Part shown: one piece after another, positions 11,796-22,910 of the stretch
Position numbering within the stretch: position 1 is the stretch's first letter
How the letters are laid out: each line of letters opens with the position of its first letter
Source of the DNA: Neovahlkampfia damariscottae
Taxonomy: Eukaryota > Heterolobosea > Selenaionea > Neovahlkampfiida > Neovahlkampfiidae
DNA: 64,000 nucleotides
Assembly: GCA_016618085.1 (NCBI GenBank)
Contig: JABLTG010000073.1
Span: forward strand, 30,544-94,543
Reading direction: 5' to 3'
Program-made: the position numbers and the translations under genes
The notes under the pieces: model-generated
The model's database searches: none
What the model saw: the letters and a program-made list of their open reading frames with translations, nothing else
What the model was told of the DNA's origin: nothing

Positions 11796-13072
11796 ATGTC
11801 CATAAACACATTGTTAGCAGGTGGAAGTAGTGGAAAAGGAGACGTCCCAAAGAAAAAAGTCCTTAGAAATGACGAACCAAATTTCAAACTCGACCCAAAT
11901 GTTGAACCATCTTTTTGGTCTGACAGAAACAAAGGAAAAATAAAAGTCAACCTTGAACCAACTGAAATTACCATCTACAAACTAAAACCAAAAGAACTAT
12001 TAACTGGTTTCATTAAAGAAGAAAAGTATATTGGCGATGTTGTTAACGACAAAAGAGAAGGAAAAGGAAAAATGGAATTTGAAAATGGTGGTAAGAAAAA
12101 AAAGATACTTTTTTAATATATATTCTATAGATGTATATGAAGGTGATTGGAAAAATGATGAAGCTCATGGAAAGGGTGTTTTCATTTTTTTTGATACAAC
12201 AAAACATACAGGTGAATTTCAACATAATCAAATGGAAGGAGAAGGTGAAAGAGAATATCCAAATGGTGATAAATTTACTGGAACTGTATTTTTTAATTCA
12301 ATTTTTTAACTTTTTCAAGTTTTCAAAAAACAAAAGAGTGAAAGGAAAATATTTATGGTCAAATGGTGGTAGGAAAAAATTAAAAAAAAATTGACAATAT
12401 TTGATAGATGTATATGATGGAGAATGGAATGATGAAGAAATTAACGGCTCAGGTGTCTTTCAATCAAAAAAAGGAACTCATTATTCAGGTGAATGGAAAA
12501 CTGGTGTGAAACATGGAAAAGGAACATTAAAAAACTCAGAAGGTACTTATATTGGTGATTTTGTTGAAGGAAAAAAGTACTCTAAAAAATGAAATTAAAC
12601 ATTATTTAGGCATGGAAATGGCGAATACATTGATCTTGAAGGAAATAAATACATTGGAAATTTTGAAAATAATGAAATTCATGGAGAAGGTGAATATCAT
12701 TGGACTGATGGATCTGTGTATAAAGGACCATTTATCCATGGAAAATTTGAAGGAAAAGGTGTATTAACATCCCCAAATACAATTTTTACAGGAGAATTTT
12801 CAATCAGTGAAATGAATGGAATTGGTGAAATGATTTGGAAAGAAGGCTCCAAAAAGTACATTGGTGAATTTAAAGACAATCAAAGACATGGTACAGGTAC
12901 ATTCTACTATGAAAATGGAAATGTTTATGAAGGACAATGGGAAGATGGAAGAAGAAATGGTCAAGGAACATTGACAAAAAAAGAAGGATCTGTTAAAAAA
13001 GGTATTTGGGAAGATGACAAATTAGTAATAGATGAAACTCCTTCAACAGGAAGAAGAAAAAAGAAAAAATAA
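11796..13072 (+). CDS. MORN-repeat protein
   Basis: Five exons (11796-12090, 12131-12285, 12320-12368, 12408-12576, 12610-13072) encode 376 aa. After an N-terminal extension of about 90 aa the protein is almost entirely MORN repeats. About ten units of the form YxGxWxxxxxHGxG are visible, for example YEGDWKNDEAHGKGVF and YEGQWEDGRRNGQGTL. It ends in a short basic tail (GRRKKKK). MORN repeats usually act as membrane- or cytoskeleton-linked scaffolds, and in flagellates also in the axoneme; the partner is not visible here. The start at 11796 is preferred to an upstream in-frame codon because CCAATCAT lies at 11761-11768 and the upstream residues look non-coding. Confidence 0.9.
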
Positions 13073-13082
13073 AAACTTGTAC

Positions 13083-13961
13083 TTATTGGATTGATTGTCC
13101 TGCTTTGTCTGAATGTTCATGATTGACATCACGATGATGAGCTTCATCTGCTCTCACAACTAAAACTACATCACGTAAAGTTGAATCAGGTGCTAAATTC
13201 CAATCTATTGAATATTGTAAAAGTGTATTCAGTACTTACATTTTTTTGCTATTTCTGGAGCTGGTTGATTTTTGATCTTTCCATTGTCAATTGCTTCTAA
13301 GAAATAAGTGTATTGACGAACAGCTTCTTCTTCTAAATACCCAACCATTCTATGAGCTGTTTTTGGACTGAACACATAAAAGAAAGTGTAAAATGGAATG
13401 AAAGCAGCTTGAGCTAAAACAACTAAAACTCTTTCAAAGAAAGTTGGACTGACGAATTGCATCCAAACTAATAAGTGCATTCTTTCGTTTTCTGCTTCTT
13501 CTAATAAAGTTGAAATCCAGCCATAATCTCTGTGCATTCTTCTTAAGCTTGTGAAATGTCTTAAAACCCCAGCGACTAAAAAAAAGTAAAGAAATATTAA
13601 AATCCTAACTCATTGGTGGGACTGCTGCAACAGTTTCAAGTACTACAGCGTGGTGACTGTACTTATCTCTGAAAACTAAGTGTACCACTTGTCTTAACAC
13701 TAACATTGTCCAATAAGCAATTTTATCTCCAAAAGATTTTGGAACAACATGGTCATCAATCTTTATGTTTTCTACTAATTTTGTGTCTGTGTATGGTGGT
13801 TTTGGATATTCATCTTTTTCCAGAAGTGATACTGGAGTGTGGTTTTCGAGGTAGTGGTCTTTTACTGATAATTTCTTATCAACAAATTTCAATAAAGAAG
13901 CATGGAAGCCCCTGTGGATTTTTGTTTGAGCAATTGAGCGCTTGTGAAAATTCTTCAACAT
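13083..13961 (-). CDS. AOX: Mitochondrial alternative oxidase
   Basis: This di-iron ubiquinol oxidase passes electrons from ubiquinol to oxygen without proton pumping at the inner mitochondrial membrane. Three exons (13961-13610, 13575-13240, 13204-13083) encode 269 aa. All four iron-binding motifs are visible: [24 protein letters not shown] and [12 protein letters not shown]. The N-terminus [19 protein letters not shown] is a good matrix presequence. The ATG at 13959-13961 is chosen because it begins this presequence and follows the box AACCAATAGG (13981-13990); a longer in-frame extension would erase both. The last exon was too short to stand out as a frame but carries the essential fourth motif and the TAA stop. 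Confidence 0.93.
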
Positions 13962-14158
13962 TTTTAGTTGGTGGTTGTTCAACCAATAGGATTTTTTATG
14001 GAGGAAAAACTTCAAAATTGAAGTATATACCAACGAGAATAAAAAACAAACCATAAACCAAACCTAAAAAAAAAACATTCTATTTGGAGAATGGTTTTCA
14101 TTGGTTTCATTGTTTCCAAAATGGTACATGAAATAGATTTGTTGATCTCAATAATATT

Positions 14159-14223
14159 GCGTTTTCACACCAAGTTGGTGATATATGGGTGAAAAAAATT
14201 TGGCTAATTTGGTGTGAAAACAC
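14159..14223. repeat. Inverted repeat between two genes
   Basis: GTTTTCACACCA at 14161-14172 is matched exactly by its reverse complement at 14210-14221. Including flanks, 16 of 17 bases pair (TTGxGTTTTCACACCAA), with a loop of about 37 nt. It lies between the stop of the 5-phosphatase gene and the promoter of AOX, both on the minus strand. It could be a structured 3' end, a paired regulatory site or a tiny mobile remnant. Confidence 0.6.
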
Positions 14224-14234
14224 AATACCTTTAT

Positions 14235-16945
14235 TCAAAAAAATTTGGAATCTTGATCAAGGAATAATTTGATAAAATTCATAACTGCTTTTTTTTCATA
14301 AACATTTTTTAAATCTTCAATTGGTGCTCTGACCAATACACTACTGAATAAAAAGCTAATTTCATCCAAATCCAATTTTTTGTTGTTATCTAACAATTCT
14401 TTCAAAAATGCAACAATGTACTGAAAACAATTATAATGAATTGGTGGTAATTTTGAAATCAAAGCCGATGCTTGTGATTTAGAGGCACATCCTTCAATAC
14501 ATTTATCATAATATTTTGAAGGAACTACACTTTCAACTTGACTTCCTAAAAATTTGATCAATGTTTCGGTGATTGAATGTATTGAAAATTCACCATCATT
14601 TAAAAATTCACCTTGATCTAATAATTCCATAATTTTATCCACTTCATCTGAATCACCTTGTTCTTTGAATAATTCTTCTTCATTGATTCCATTTCTATAA
14701 ATATAATCAACTAAAATCCATAATTCTTTTGGAATTTTGAGAGCATCATCAGGTCTTTTATTTTCATCATTTCTAATTGAACCTTTTGGATAGAGTACTA
14801 AATTTTCTAATGAATTGCCAAAAGCAGATTTGATAAAATTTCCTTGAACAGAAATAAAATTATCACCTCCTGTTTTCAAATGAAAGATAACAACATCATC
14901 TAATTTTTCTAAACCAACATTGAATAAAAAAGATGTTTCTTTTGTGATATCAATAGTCAGTTGAATTTCTGCAGTTTTTGAAGGTGATATTAAACCATGT
15001 GTTGGATTTATTTTTAACCATTTCTTTGAAATCAATTTTGATTCTCCTTTTGGAGCAAATGCAAATTGAGCAATAACATTACCTGTATTTTTAATACTTA
15101 ACGTTTGAGTAATAGGTTGACCATATTTAACATCTTTAAAATTGAAATCATTTTTTTCAACAGAAACTTCCATTTGAAGTGCATTTTCCATTTTATCAGT
15201 TTCCTTTAAAATTTCTGAATAAATAGCATTATAATTCTTTTGAACTAATTCCTTAACAGATACTTCATATATTGAAACAACTGGTTTGTGATCAGATACC
15301 ATATAATCTCCATGACTTGTATAAATCAAATTATTGATATTTTTAGTTTCTTGTGTTCGATAAAGAATACGATCACAATAAGCAGGTATTCTTTTTTTTT
15401 CACCTGTATCATAAATATCTGTTCCAACATCAAATTTATATGTTGGTGGAAATGTTATTTTTGATTCAATAAAATTCTCTAATGTTCTTCCTTCTTTTTG
15501 TTCTTTTGTTAACTGTTGTTGGAGTTTTTAATTCTCAAAATTGTGTCTTACTTGATCTGGTTTGAGTAATGTTTCATAATCTTTTTTCTTTATTAATTCT
15601 AGAGCTTCTTCGTATTTCAAATTCAATCTATAGTTCAAATCTCCATAAAAAAACAAAAAACTTGTTGTTAAATTATTTTTTTTTTTTGTTTACTCATGAT
15701 TATAAGGATGATATTCCAAGTATTGACCAAATGTTGTGTTATTTATAATATCATGAAAATTTTGATTTCTTTGTGTAACTTTTGATTGTTTTGCTGCTAA
15801 ATGAGCTGTAAAAAAGCATAAAGTACTTTCAAATAATTTGAAACGAATTCCAATACCACCTATCAATAATCATTAATTTTATAAATAATTTACCTTTATT
15901 TCCCATCATGCCAAGTGCTCCTACACCAGATTCATCCAATTTTGGATCTTCTAAAAATTGTAATAAACTTTTTTTAACATAAACACAATTGTAAAGACCA
16001 ACAAGTTGTTTTGAATGAATTTTTTCATATTTTGAAGAATCAAAGGTGTTTTCAAAAATAGAATCCCAAGCATCTCCTGCTTCTGTTTCTTCTTTCAAAA
16101 GAGCTGATGCGGACATGTCGATTTCTTGTAATCTAAAAAAAGTATGATTAAAATTGAACTAATAAAGTACCCACACGCATAAATATCTGCTTGGTATTCA
16201 TCCATATGCAACCAAGTTTTTAAGTTTTTTTTTGGAATTTTTTGATTTACATTCCAAGTTCCAATCACAACTCTGGAAATATTAATATTTAAAAAAAAGT
16301 TACATAAGTTTTTTATATTCTGTAAACTCATCCTCTCTTTCTTTTAATTTGTTTTTGATGAAAGATTCTTTCATAGCATTGAAATCTAAAGAACCATCAA
16401 GATTTTCAATAGAATTGGATTTTGTTTTTGAATTTGAGTTTTTTCCTTGATTTTGTTGTTTTTTAATCGATCTGTTGGTGGTTTCATTTGGAGTCAATTT
16501 GAATGTATTTATGTAGTTGTCTGTCCAATAATGTTCAAGTTTTATATTTGGTGAAAATTGACAAGCCTTAGTTAAAGCTGAAATAATAGTCCACATTGTA
16601 CTGACAGATTGTGATTCAAAAGACAATATTTGTTTCGTTTCTTTGAAGAAAATATTGAAATTCATTTCTCCTACAATTTTCAAACCAAAGTCTTGTTTTA
16701 ATGTATAAAATCCATTAACTTGATATCCTGTTACATCTGATGATTTTTCAATCAAAAGAATTCTATAGTTTATTTCAATTTTTTTTTTTTTACGCTTTTT
16801 CTTGAGGAGAAGGTTTATGAGTGATGATACTGAGGTATACTTTTCCTTTTGATTTATCCATACCTTCAAATAATTCAGCTGTTACTGTACATTCTTCGGT
16901 CTCGTTCAGAATTGAGTTGATGTAGGTTTTGATGTTTTTTATCAT
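14235..16945 (-). CDS. OCRL: OCRL/INPP5B-type inositol polyphosphate 5-phosphatase
   Basis: This is a phosphoinositide 5-phosphatase acting mainly on PtdIns(4,5)P2 at endosomal, Golgi and ciliary membranes. Seven exons give 834 aa, with introns at 15513-15551, 15661-15693, 15860-15893, 16133-16170, 16273-16303 and 16763-16793. An N-terminal PH-like domain comes first. The catalytic domain is complete: GTWNVN, ACGLQEID, GNKGGIGIRF, FFYGDLNYRLN, PAYCDRIL and SDHKPV. It is followed by an ASH domain (VEKNDFNFKDVKYGQ) and a RhoGAP-like region to the C-terminus, exactly the OCRL order. The RhoGAP part is divergent and probably inactive, as in animal OCRL. CCAATC at 16957-16962 (read on the minus strand) precedes the ATG at 16943-16945. 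Confidence 0.9.
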
Positions 16946-17053
16946 TAGAAACTTTGATTGGACGAAAAGGAAAATTTAATTTTGAATCAATTTATGAAAA
17001 TCAAACAATAAATACAAAACTTCAAGGGGAAGATTTTGATTTGATAAAAAAAA

Positions 17054-18043
17054 TTATTGAAGCGACTCAAGTTTGTTCACAATTTGTTTCAACTTATTGA
17101 TGTGATGTTCAGTTTCGTTTTCTTTTTTTGTTAGCTTTAATTTCAAGTCTTCATTTTCTTTTTTCAATTTGGAATTTCTTAATTTCAGCATTTCTACTAG
17201 AGATTGTGGAATATCAATCACTAATTCTGGGTCAAATTTGTTGTTTTTATCTTGTATCATACCTACTTGATTTGAAATTACCAGTGTTCCTGAAATGAGA
17301 TTTCAAACAACAAAATTTACCATTTATCAATTGAGACGATGAATAATGAGTATGACCGAAACACCAAGCTGCAATATTTCCACCCAACATATTATTTAGA
17401 TAAGTTGAAAATGCACATCCTAATGAACTCCCAACATGCTTTGGATCAACAACACCTTCAAAAACAGGAGCATGATGTGTTAAAACTACAGTCACTTCTC
17501 CATTCTTTTCTGCATTTTTAATTTCAGATTTAAGCCATTTTAATTCAATTTCATGAAAAAAATTTGTATCTTCAACTTTAATCTTTAAAATTTTATCATT
17601 CTTTTTTAATTCAATTTCATAATAATCACCTAAAGTTGTTTCAACTTATGATATAAGAATAAAAAATGTGAAAAATTACCAGTTCGTTTGTCATGTTCAT
17701 TGACATAAGACCATAAAGTACATCCTAAAAATCGAACATTTTCATGTAAAATACTTGTTCTATCTAAGAACGTTACTTTTTCAACTTGTGAAAATAGTTC
17801 AATTATTTTTTGTTTTGTTGAGTGGTATTCACCATGGTAAAATTCATGGTTACCAGCAATTATAAATACTTTTTTGTAATTGTTGATGTAGAAGTTCACA
17901 TATTTGATATAAGTTTCTTCTGAAGGACAGCCTATGTCTCCAAGCAACACAACTGTATCAGCTTTTGGTTTTAGTTGTATTTCTGAGAAGTTGTTGGTTT
18001 TCAACAACTCAACATGAACGTCACTGACAATTTGTAGCTTCAT
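17054..18043 (-). CDS. Calcineurin-like metallophosphoesterase with C-terminal coiled coil
   Basis: Three exons (18043-17680, 17644-17321, 17289-17054) encode 307 aa. The dimetal signature is complete: SDVHVE near the start, GDIGCP, GNHEFYHG, THHAPVFEG and GHTH. This is the single-domain phosphoesterase family found across protists and bacteria, whose substrate cannot be told from sequence. The last 50 residues form a charged coiled coil (LKLRNSKLKKENEDLKLKL), an addition not normal for the minimal enzyme and possibly used for oligomerisation. The box GACCAATT at 18055-18062 lies just upstream of the ATG. Confidence 0.87.
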
Positions 18044-18251
18044 TGAGAAAAACTGACCAATTATTTAGTTTTCTAAAGTTTATGCAGTTTTCATTTAATT
18101 CATAGAAAAACAAAAGTTTTCAAACCTTTAGTCTCGAATTTGTGATGACAAAAAAATTTCGAAAATGAAAATTTGAAAGTTAAATTTTTCATTGAAAATA
18201 AAGGTGTTTCCGACAAAAATAGTTGACAATTAAAACAGCCAAAATTTTTAA

Positions 18252-21200
18252 TTATAAACCTCTTAATACAATAGCAATTTCTTTCTTTCTCAATACTCTT
18301 GCTGGAATCCAAGATCCAAAAACAGCAACAACCAAAGCCATTGCAATCAAAGAGAAGAATAATATATAAGGAAAATCAAATTGAAATGGCATTTCCAAAA
18401 ATAAATTGAACTGTGCAGTCAAAGTTAAAGCAATTGTAACTCCAATAACGAATCCACAAATAAGTGAAGATGCAACCAAACATAAAGCTTCATAAATGTA
18501 TGATCGAATTAATGCAGAAACTGACAAACCAACAGCTCTGATAACACCAAATTCCCATGAATTTTCTCTAACATTTGCTTCAAAACTTAAAGTTAAAGTG
18601 AAAAAACATAAAAGAACAGCAATGACAGCAACAACATTATAAAACGCTAAAATAACAGTTGAAGCAGTTGTTGTTGAAGCTACAGCGGATTCAATATCTA
18701 AAATAGCAGAGAAATCAGGATCTACACGTGATTTCATTTCATTCATAATATCAGGTTTTCTTCCAAATCCTTTTTCTGTTAATTTAACATATACTCTTTC
18801 ATAATTTCTTTCATTCAATTCATTCATATTCTCATATCCAATTTTTTGTGCAGCAGCTATTGTTGCATTATAAAATTGATCAATACTAATTAAAACAGTT
18901 GATCCAGATGCAGCAAATCTATAAGATGAATAAAAGAATCCAGGAACTTTGTTCACTAAAGCACGAGCTTTACTAATATAATCTTCAGAAGATGTTCTTC
19001 CAGTTTTTGGATTTCTAATTTTAATCTTCAATTGTAAAGGTTGTCCAACTCTAACAGATACTTCATCCCTCAGAGCTTCTGAAACAATCACATCTAAATA
19101 TGTATTATATTTTGTAGCTGGATCAAAGCTCAATGAGTCATTATAAGAAACACCAATTTTTCTTCCAGAAAATATGACATCTGGAACATAACCTCTTCTT
19201 TCACCTTCAACAATCGCTTGACCTGCATGAGTGTACAAACTGTCAATTAAATCTAATTTATTTGAAGGTGTTCTTTTATAGTAAAAGTTACCATCATATT
19301 CTGTGTACAAAAAGAATTTATCAACAACACTACTTAAAAATCTTCTATCAATACCAGCGACATTCTATTTTTTTTAAATTCTTAAATTTTATCTTACGAT
19401 TCTTCTACTTGGATAATAAGCAAGTGATGCAAATCTTGTTTCTGTGATGAATGGATAATTTGTCATTGCAAATGTTTGATATGCATAATTACTAATTTCT
19501 CCTCTTTCTATTAAGCTATCAAGGTATGGAGTCATCACTTTTGGATCAACTGGTTTATTTAATAAAAATGCTTGTGCAACAATATCAGCTCCAACAAGAA
19601 CTTCCAAATTACTACTGATACTTGCATTTTGAAGCGAGAAAACTACACCAGCAAATATAATAAAAGCAATTGCCAAAACAAACATTAAGAATGTTTTTCT
19701 ACTTCTTCCTCTATGTCCTGCTAAATTTTTTGAAATCAAAGTCATTAGTCTTCTATCAGGACCCCATAAAATGAAAAATAAAACAATTCTTTCTAAAATT
19801 GGTTGAAACACTGAAGCAACCATGCACAAACCAAATAACATTCCTTTTTCTTTTAAATTCTAATAATTTTCTTACCAAGAAGAATACAATTTAAAATTGT
19901 GAAAAATAAAGGAAGATCATTGAAAATGAAAGTATAAGGAATGACGTAATAGACTACGAATCCACAAACAACCAACACTAATGACAAAGCTGTTTGCCAT
20001 GGCTCAAGACCAAGTTCAGCTAATTTAATCATTCTAACACTTGTATCATTGTTTGATATGTGAGCGATATCCAAACTATCTCTTAAAGTCTTTGACAAAG
20101 CTCTCTGAAAAAAAAAATAAACAAAAAATGAACTTACACGAATTGGTATAATATTTGATAATATTGGAATGAAAATACCAACTAAAATTGGAATGATAAT
20201 AGCCCAAGTTGCTAACATTAAAATTGGTGGAGGTAAAGTTGCAATATAAACCATAATATAATCAACTCCAATTCCAACACCCCATGAAAGTATCATGGCT
20301 ACTATAATACCAGGAAGAGCAAAATATAAAGCTTGAACTAATATGACTTCAATCAATGATGTTTGTGGAAGACCAAGCGCTCTAAGCATACCATATTCAT
20401 ATGTCTTTTCTTCAACTTTCCCAATAAGAATAGTGTAAATCAAAATAACACCTAAAACACCAATCATAACAACAACACCAACAAAAATCTAAATGATAAA
20501 TATTTAACATTCTTTTCTTACTTGATCAAGAAAAAGTGAAAGGAATTGTGTAGTTGCAAGACCTTCAACGATTGGAAATTGAAATGAAACTGGAAAATCA
20601 ACACCAATTGAACTAACAATGGAATTTGAAAAATCAATCATGTCATTGTCCAAAGGTTGAGCAGATTGAAAATATGAACTGTATCTTTTAGCGTACATAA
20701 CAAGTACAGTAAATGCATATTCTTTCAATGGAAAAGTATCAAAAAAAGTGTCAACATTCCTACAAAAAAAAATAAATTTTTGTGATAATTACTTTTTTAA
20801 ATTTCCTCCAGCCAAATTTAAGATAAAGCCCAATTGGTTGTTACAGTAAATTGATTTTTTAATTGTTTTCAACAAATATTTTGAATCTAAAACAACAACG
20901 TTTCCTAAAGCAGCTGTATATTTTGCTTTTGGATCTTCAATTGAATCGGCGACTAAAAAAAGATTAGTTTCTATCATTTTGTTTTCTTACTTGTATATTC
21001 ACCAGTAATTTTTAATTCAATGTTGAGCAATGTAATTACAGTTTTTAAAGGAACTGAAACAGGATCATTTGCTTGTATTAATCTTCTTAATAATGGATTG
21101 ATTGTTATATTAAATCTATCAATAACGTCTGTTATATTTACAGATAAAGGTTGATTTATGTCAACACCTTGTTGTGCTAATAGTGAAAGTATCATTTCTG

Positions 21201-21953
21201 TTGAACTTAAAGAAGTATTAGTTTGAGTTTGACCCGCGGCCTGCATCAACGTGGCAAAATCAACTTCTACTTTTACTTTTGAGCCACGATTGGGTTTTAA
21301 ACCTAATGCTCTAACTAAGCCTAATGACATATGACATTCTCCTTCTCCTATAATTCTGTGATCCCAAGCTCTTCCTTCTCCAATTGTCTTTGAAAAAAAT
21401 TAAAAAATTCAGGTTAGTTTTTACTGTTTCATGTTCAGAGTCAAGAATCAAAAGCATTGAAGATGTATTGTAATTTGGATTGTCACGGTTATATAATCTT
21501 CCTAACATATTCCAACGAGCACTTGTACCCCAAACTAGAGCATTGTCTTTCAAACGATCATCAATATAAGTTTGATTCAAAAAAGGACTTTGAGAGCTAT
21601 TTGTCTGTGCAGGAGTCATTATTATATCTGCGTCACCTGTTGTATCTTCAGTCATTTTGAAAAAAATGATCGGAACTTTTGTCAAAACATTTTGTAAAAA
21701 ACTGAAAGCGGAAAAATTAAAAAAAAAAACAAAAATTACCTAATCACAAAGACAACAACAATGACAGTGAAAAGACCGATGAGAAAACCAACAGGTTTTT
21801 TAATTGTCTCAATGGAAACGTATCTGAATGCGAAAAAGATACTTGAAAGTAAATTACAACCAGGTAGTGACCAGATAGCACTTACATCTACTTTATCTTT
21901 TTTTTTCTCCTGATAATTTGTTAGAAATTTGATTGTGCTGTTACCAAGCCCAT
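18252..21953 (-). CDS. FtsX/MacB-type permease, large membrane protein
   Basis: Ten exons give about 1129 aa. Introns lie at 19365-19397, 19844-19875, 20105-20137, 20489-20521, 20760-20792, 20953-20990, 21388-21424, 21702-21739 and 21910-21944. The first exon is only 9 nt (MGL). The protein has an N-terminal membrane anchor, a long extracellular MacB-like domain, a first FtsX block of about four membrane spans (YEYGMLRALGLPQTSLIEV), a second extracellular domain, and a C-terminal FtsX block (SWEFGVIRAVGLSVSALIR). This is the duplicated FtsX layout of lipoprotein-release or macrolide-exporter-like permeases, whose ATPase is normally separate; none is nearby. Eukaryotic members are known from several protists but their cargo is unknown. 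The start is placed where the small exon follows the box at 21984-21988. Confidence 0.85.
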
Positions 21954-22116
21954 TTTGTTGTTTGGAGGATGAGAAAAAATCCGATTGGTGAATTCTAGAA
22001 GTTGAAAAAAAGAGAATTATTAAAGAAAATTCTGACAAATTTCTTATTTTAATTTTTTCAATTCAAACAGTTGGAAAATCCCGCCAATCAATTCAAAATT
22101 CTCCATCAATTGAAAT

Positions 22117-22906
22117 ATGACGTTGATATCATTTATTGGAAATTTTCTCTGTACATATGGCTTTTCGTTCACTTTTTTCTTTGGATTTGTTTATCCTAGA
22201 CCACAACTGGTGATACTGAGTGTCATAAGGTTCAAAAAAAAAAATTAATTTTCGCAGCGCATTTTTCTACTTGATCGGATTGTTTTTAAATTCATTCATA
22301 TGGACATTATTACCATTAAAATCACCTGAATTTATATTTATACATGTGGGTTATGGCATATTTATCCATGAAATTAATCGATTAATTTTTTATATTTTAT
22401 ACATACACCTGGATAAACGATTTGAAAAAAAAACATCAAACAAAATTTACAATTCAAAATATGGGAATATACCCGTTGGATTAGCTTGTGGTGTTGGATA
22501 TTCAATATCAAAAGCTTTGGTTTTAAATGGTTCAATTATTTCTTGGTCTCTAGATGATGGAATATTCTACCCTGAATTTTGTCCAATTTTGCCATTTTTC
22601 CTGTTGACTTGTAAATTTCAATTTTTTTTTTAATTTTTTTATTCCAAAGCAATAACTAGTTTTATTGTTCAAATCAATGATATTTGTTTTATGGTTTTGG
22701 CATTTGAAGGATATAAACAACAAAGTATTTTAAGAATAATAATTCTTTTTGCTTTGAGATCTTTAATAACATTAATATGTGCTTTAAATTCAGTCATGAA
22801 TGCTTCTTGTTATATTGTAATACCATCTTTAATTTTTTTGACTTTATTGAATGTTGCATTCTTTATTTTTCAAATTTTGAAATATCGAAAAATTGAAAGA
22901 AAATAA
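22117..22906 (+). CDS. APH1: Gamma-secretase subunit APH-1, divergent
   Basis: APH-1 is the seven-span scaffold of the gamma-secretase intramembrane protease together with presenilin, nicastrin and PEN-2. Three exons (22117-22229, 22258-22610, 22650-22906) encode 240 aa, close to the family length. The N-terminus MTLISFIGNFLCTYGFSF, the block RPQLVILSVISAFFYLIG and the motif GLACGVGYSISKAL line up with APH-1 regions. About seven hydrophobic segments are present. Odd point: the C-terminal half contains no histidine at all, although animal APH-1 has conserved histidines in TM5 and TM6. The first intron is only 28 nt. CCAATCA at 22084-22090 precedes the ATG. Confidence 0.78.
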
Positions 22907-22910
22907 AAAT

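Noticed and set aside
16970-17100. Plus-strand frame reading FESIYENQTINTKLQ near the end of the metallophosphoesterase gene
   Set aside because: It overlaps the coiled-coil coding end on the opposite strand, has no ATG with a CCAAT box and no recognised domain; AT-rich Lys/Glu coding strands often leave the other strand open.
18252-21953. Bacterial origin or contamination for the FtsX-type permease
   Set aside because: It carries nine small introns and the local CCAAT box, so it is a resident eukaryotic gene, whatever its distant origin.
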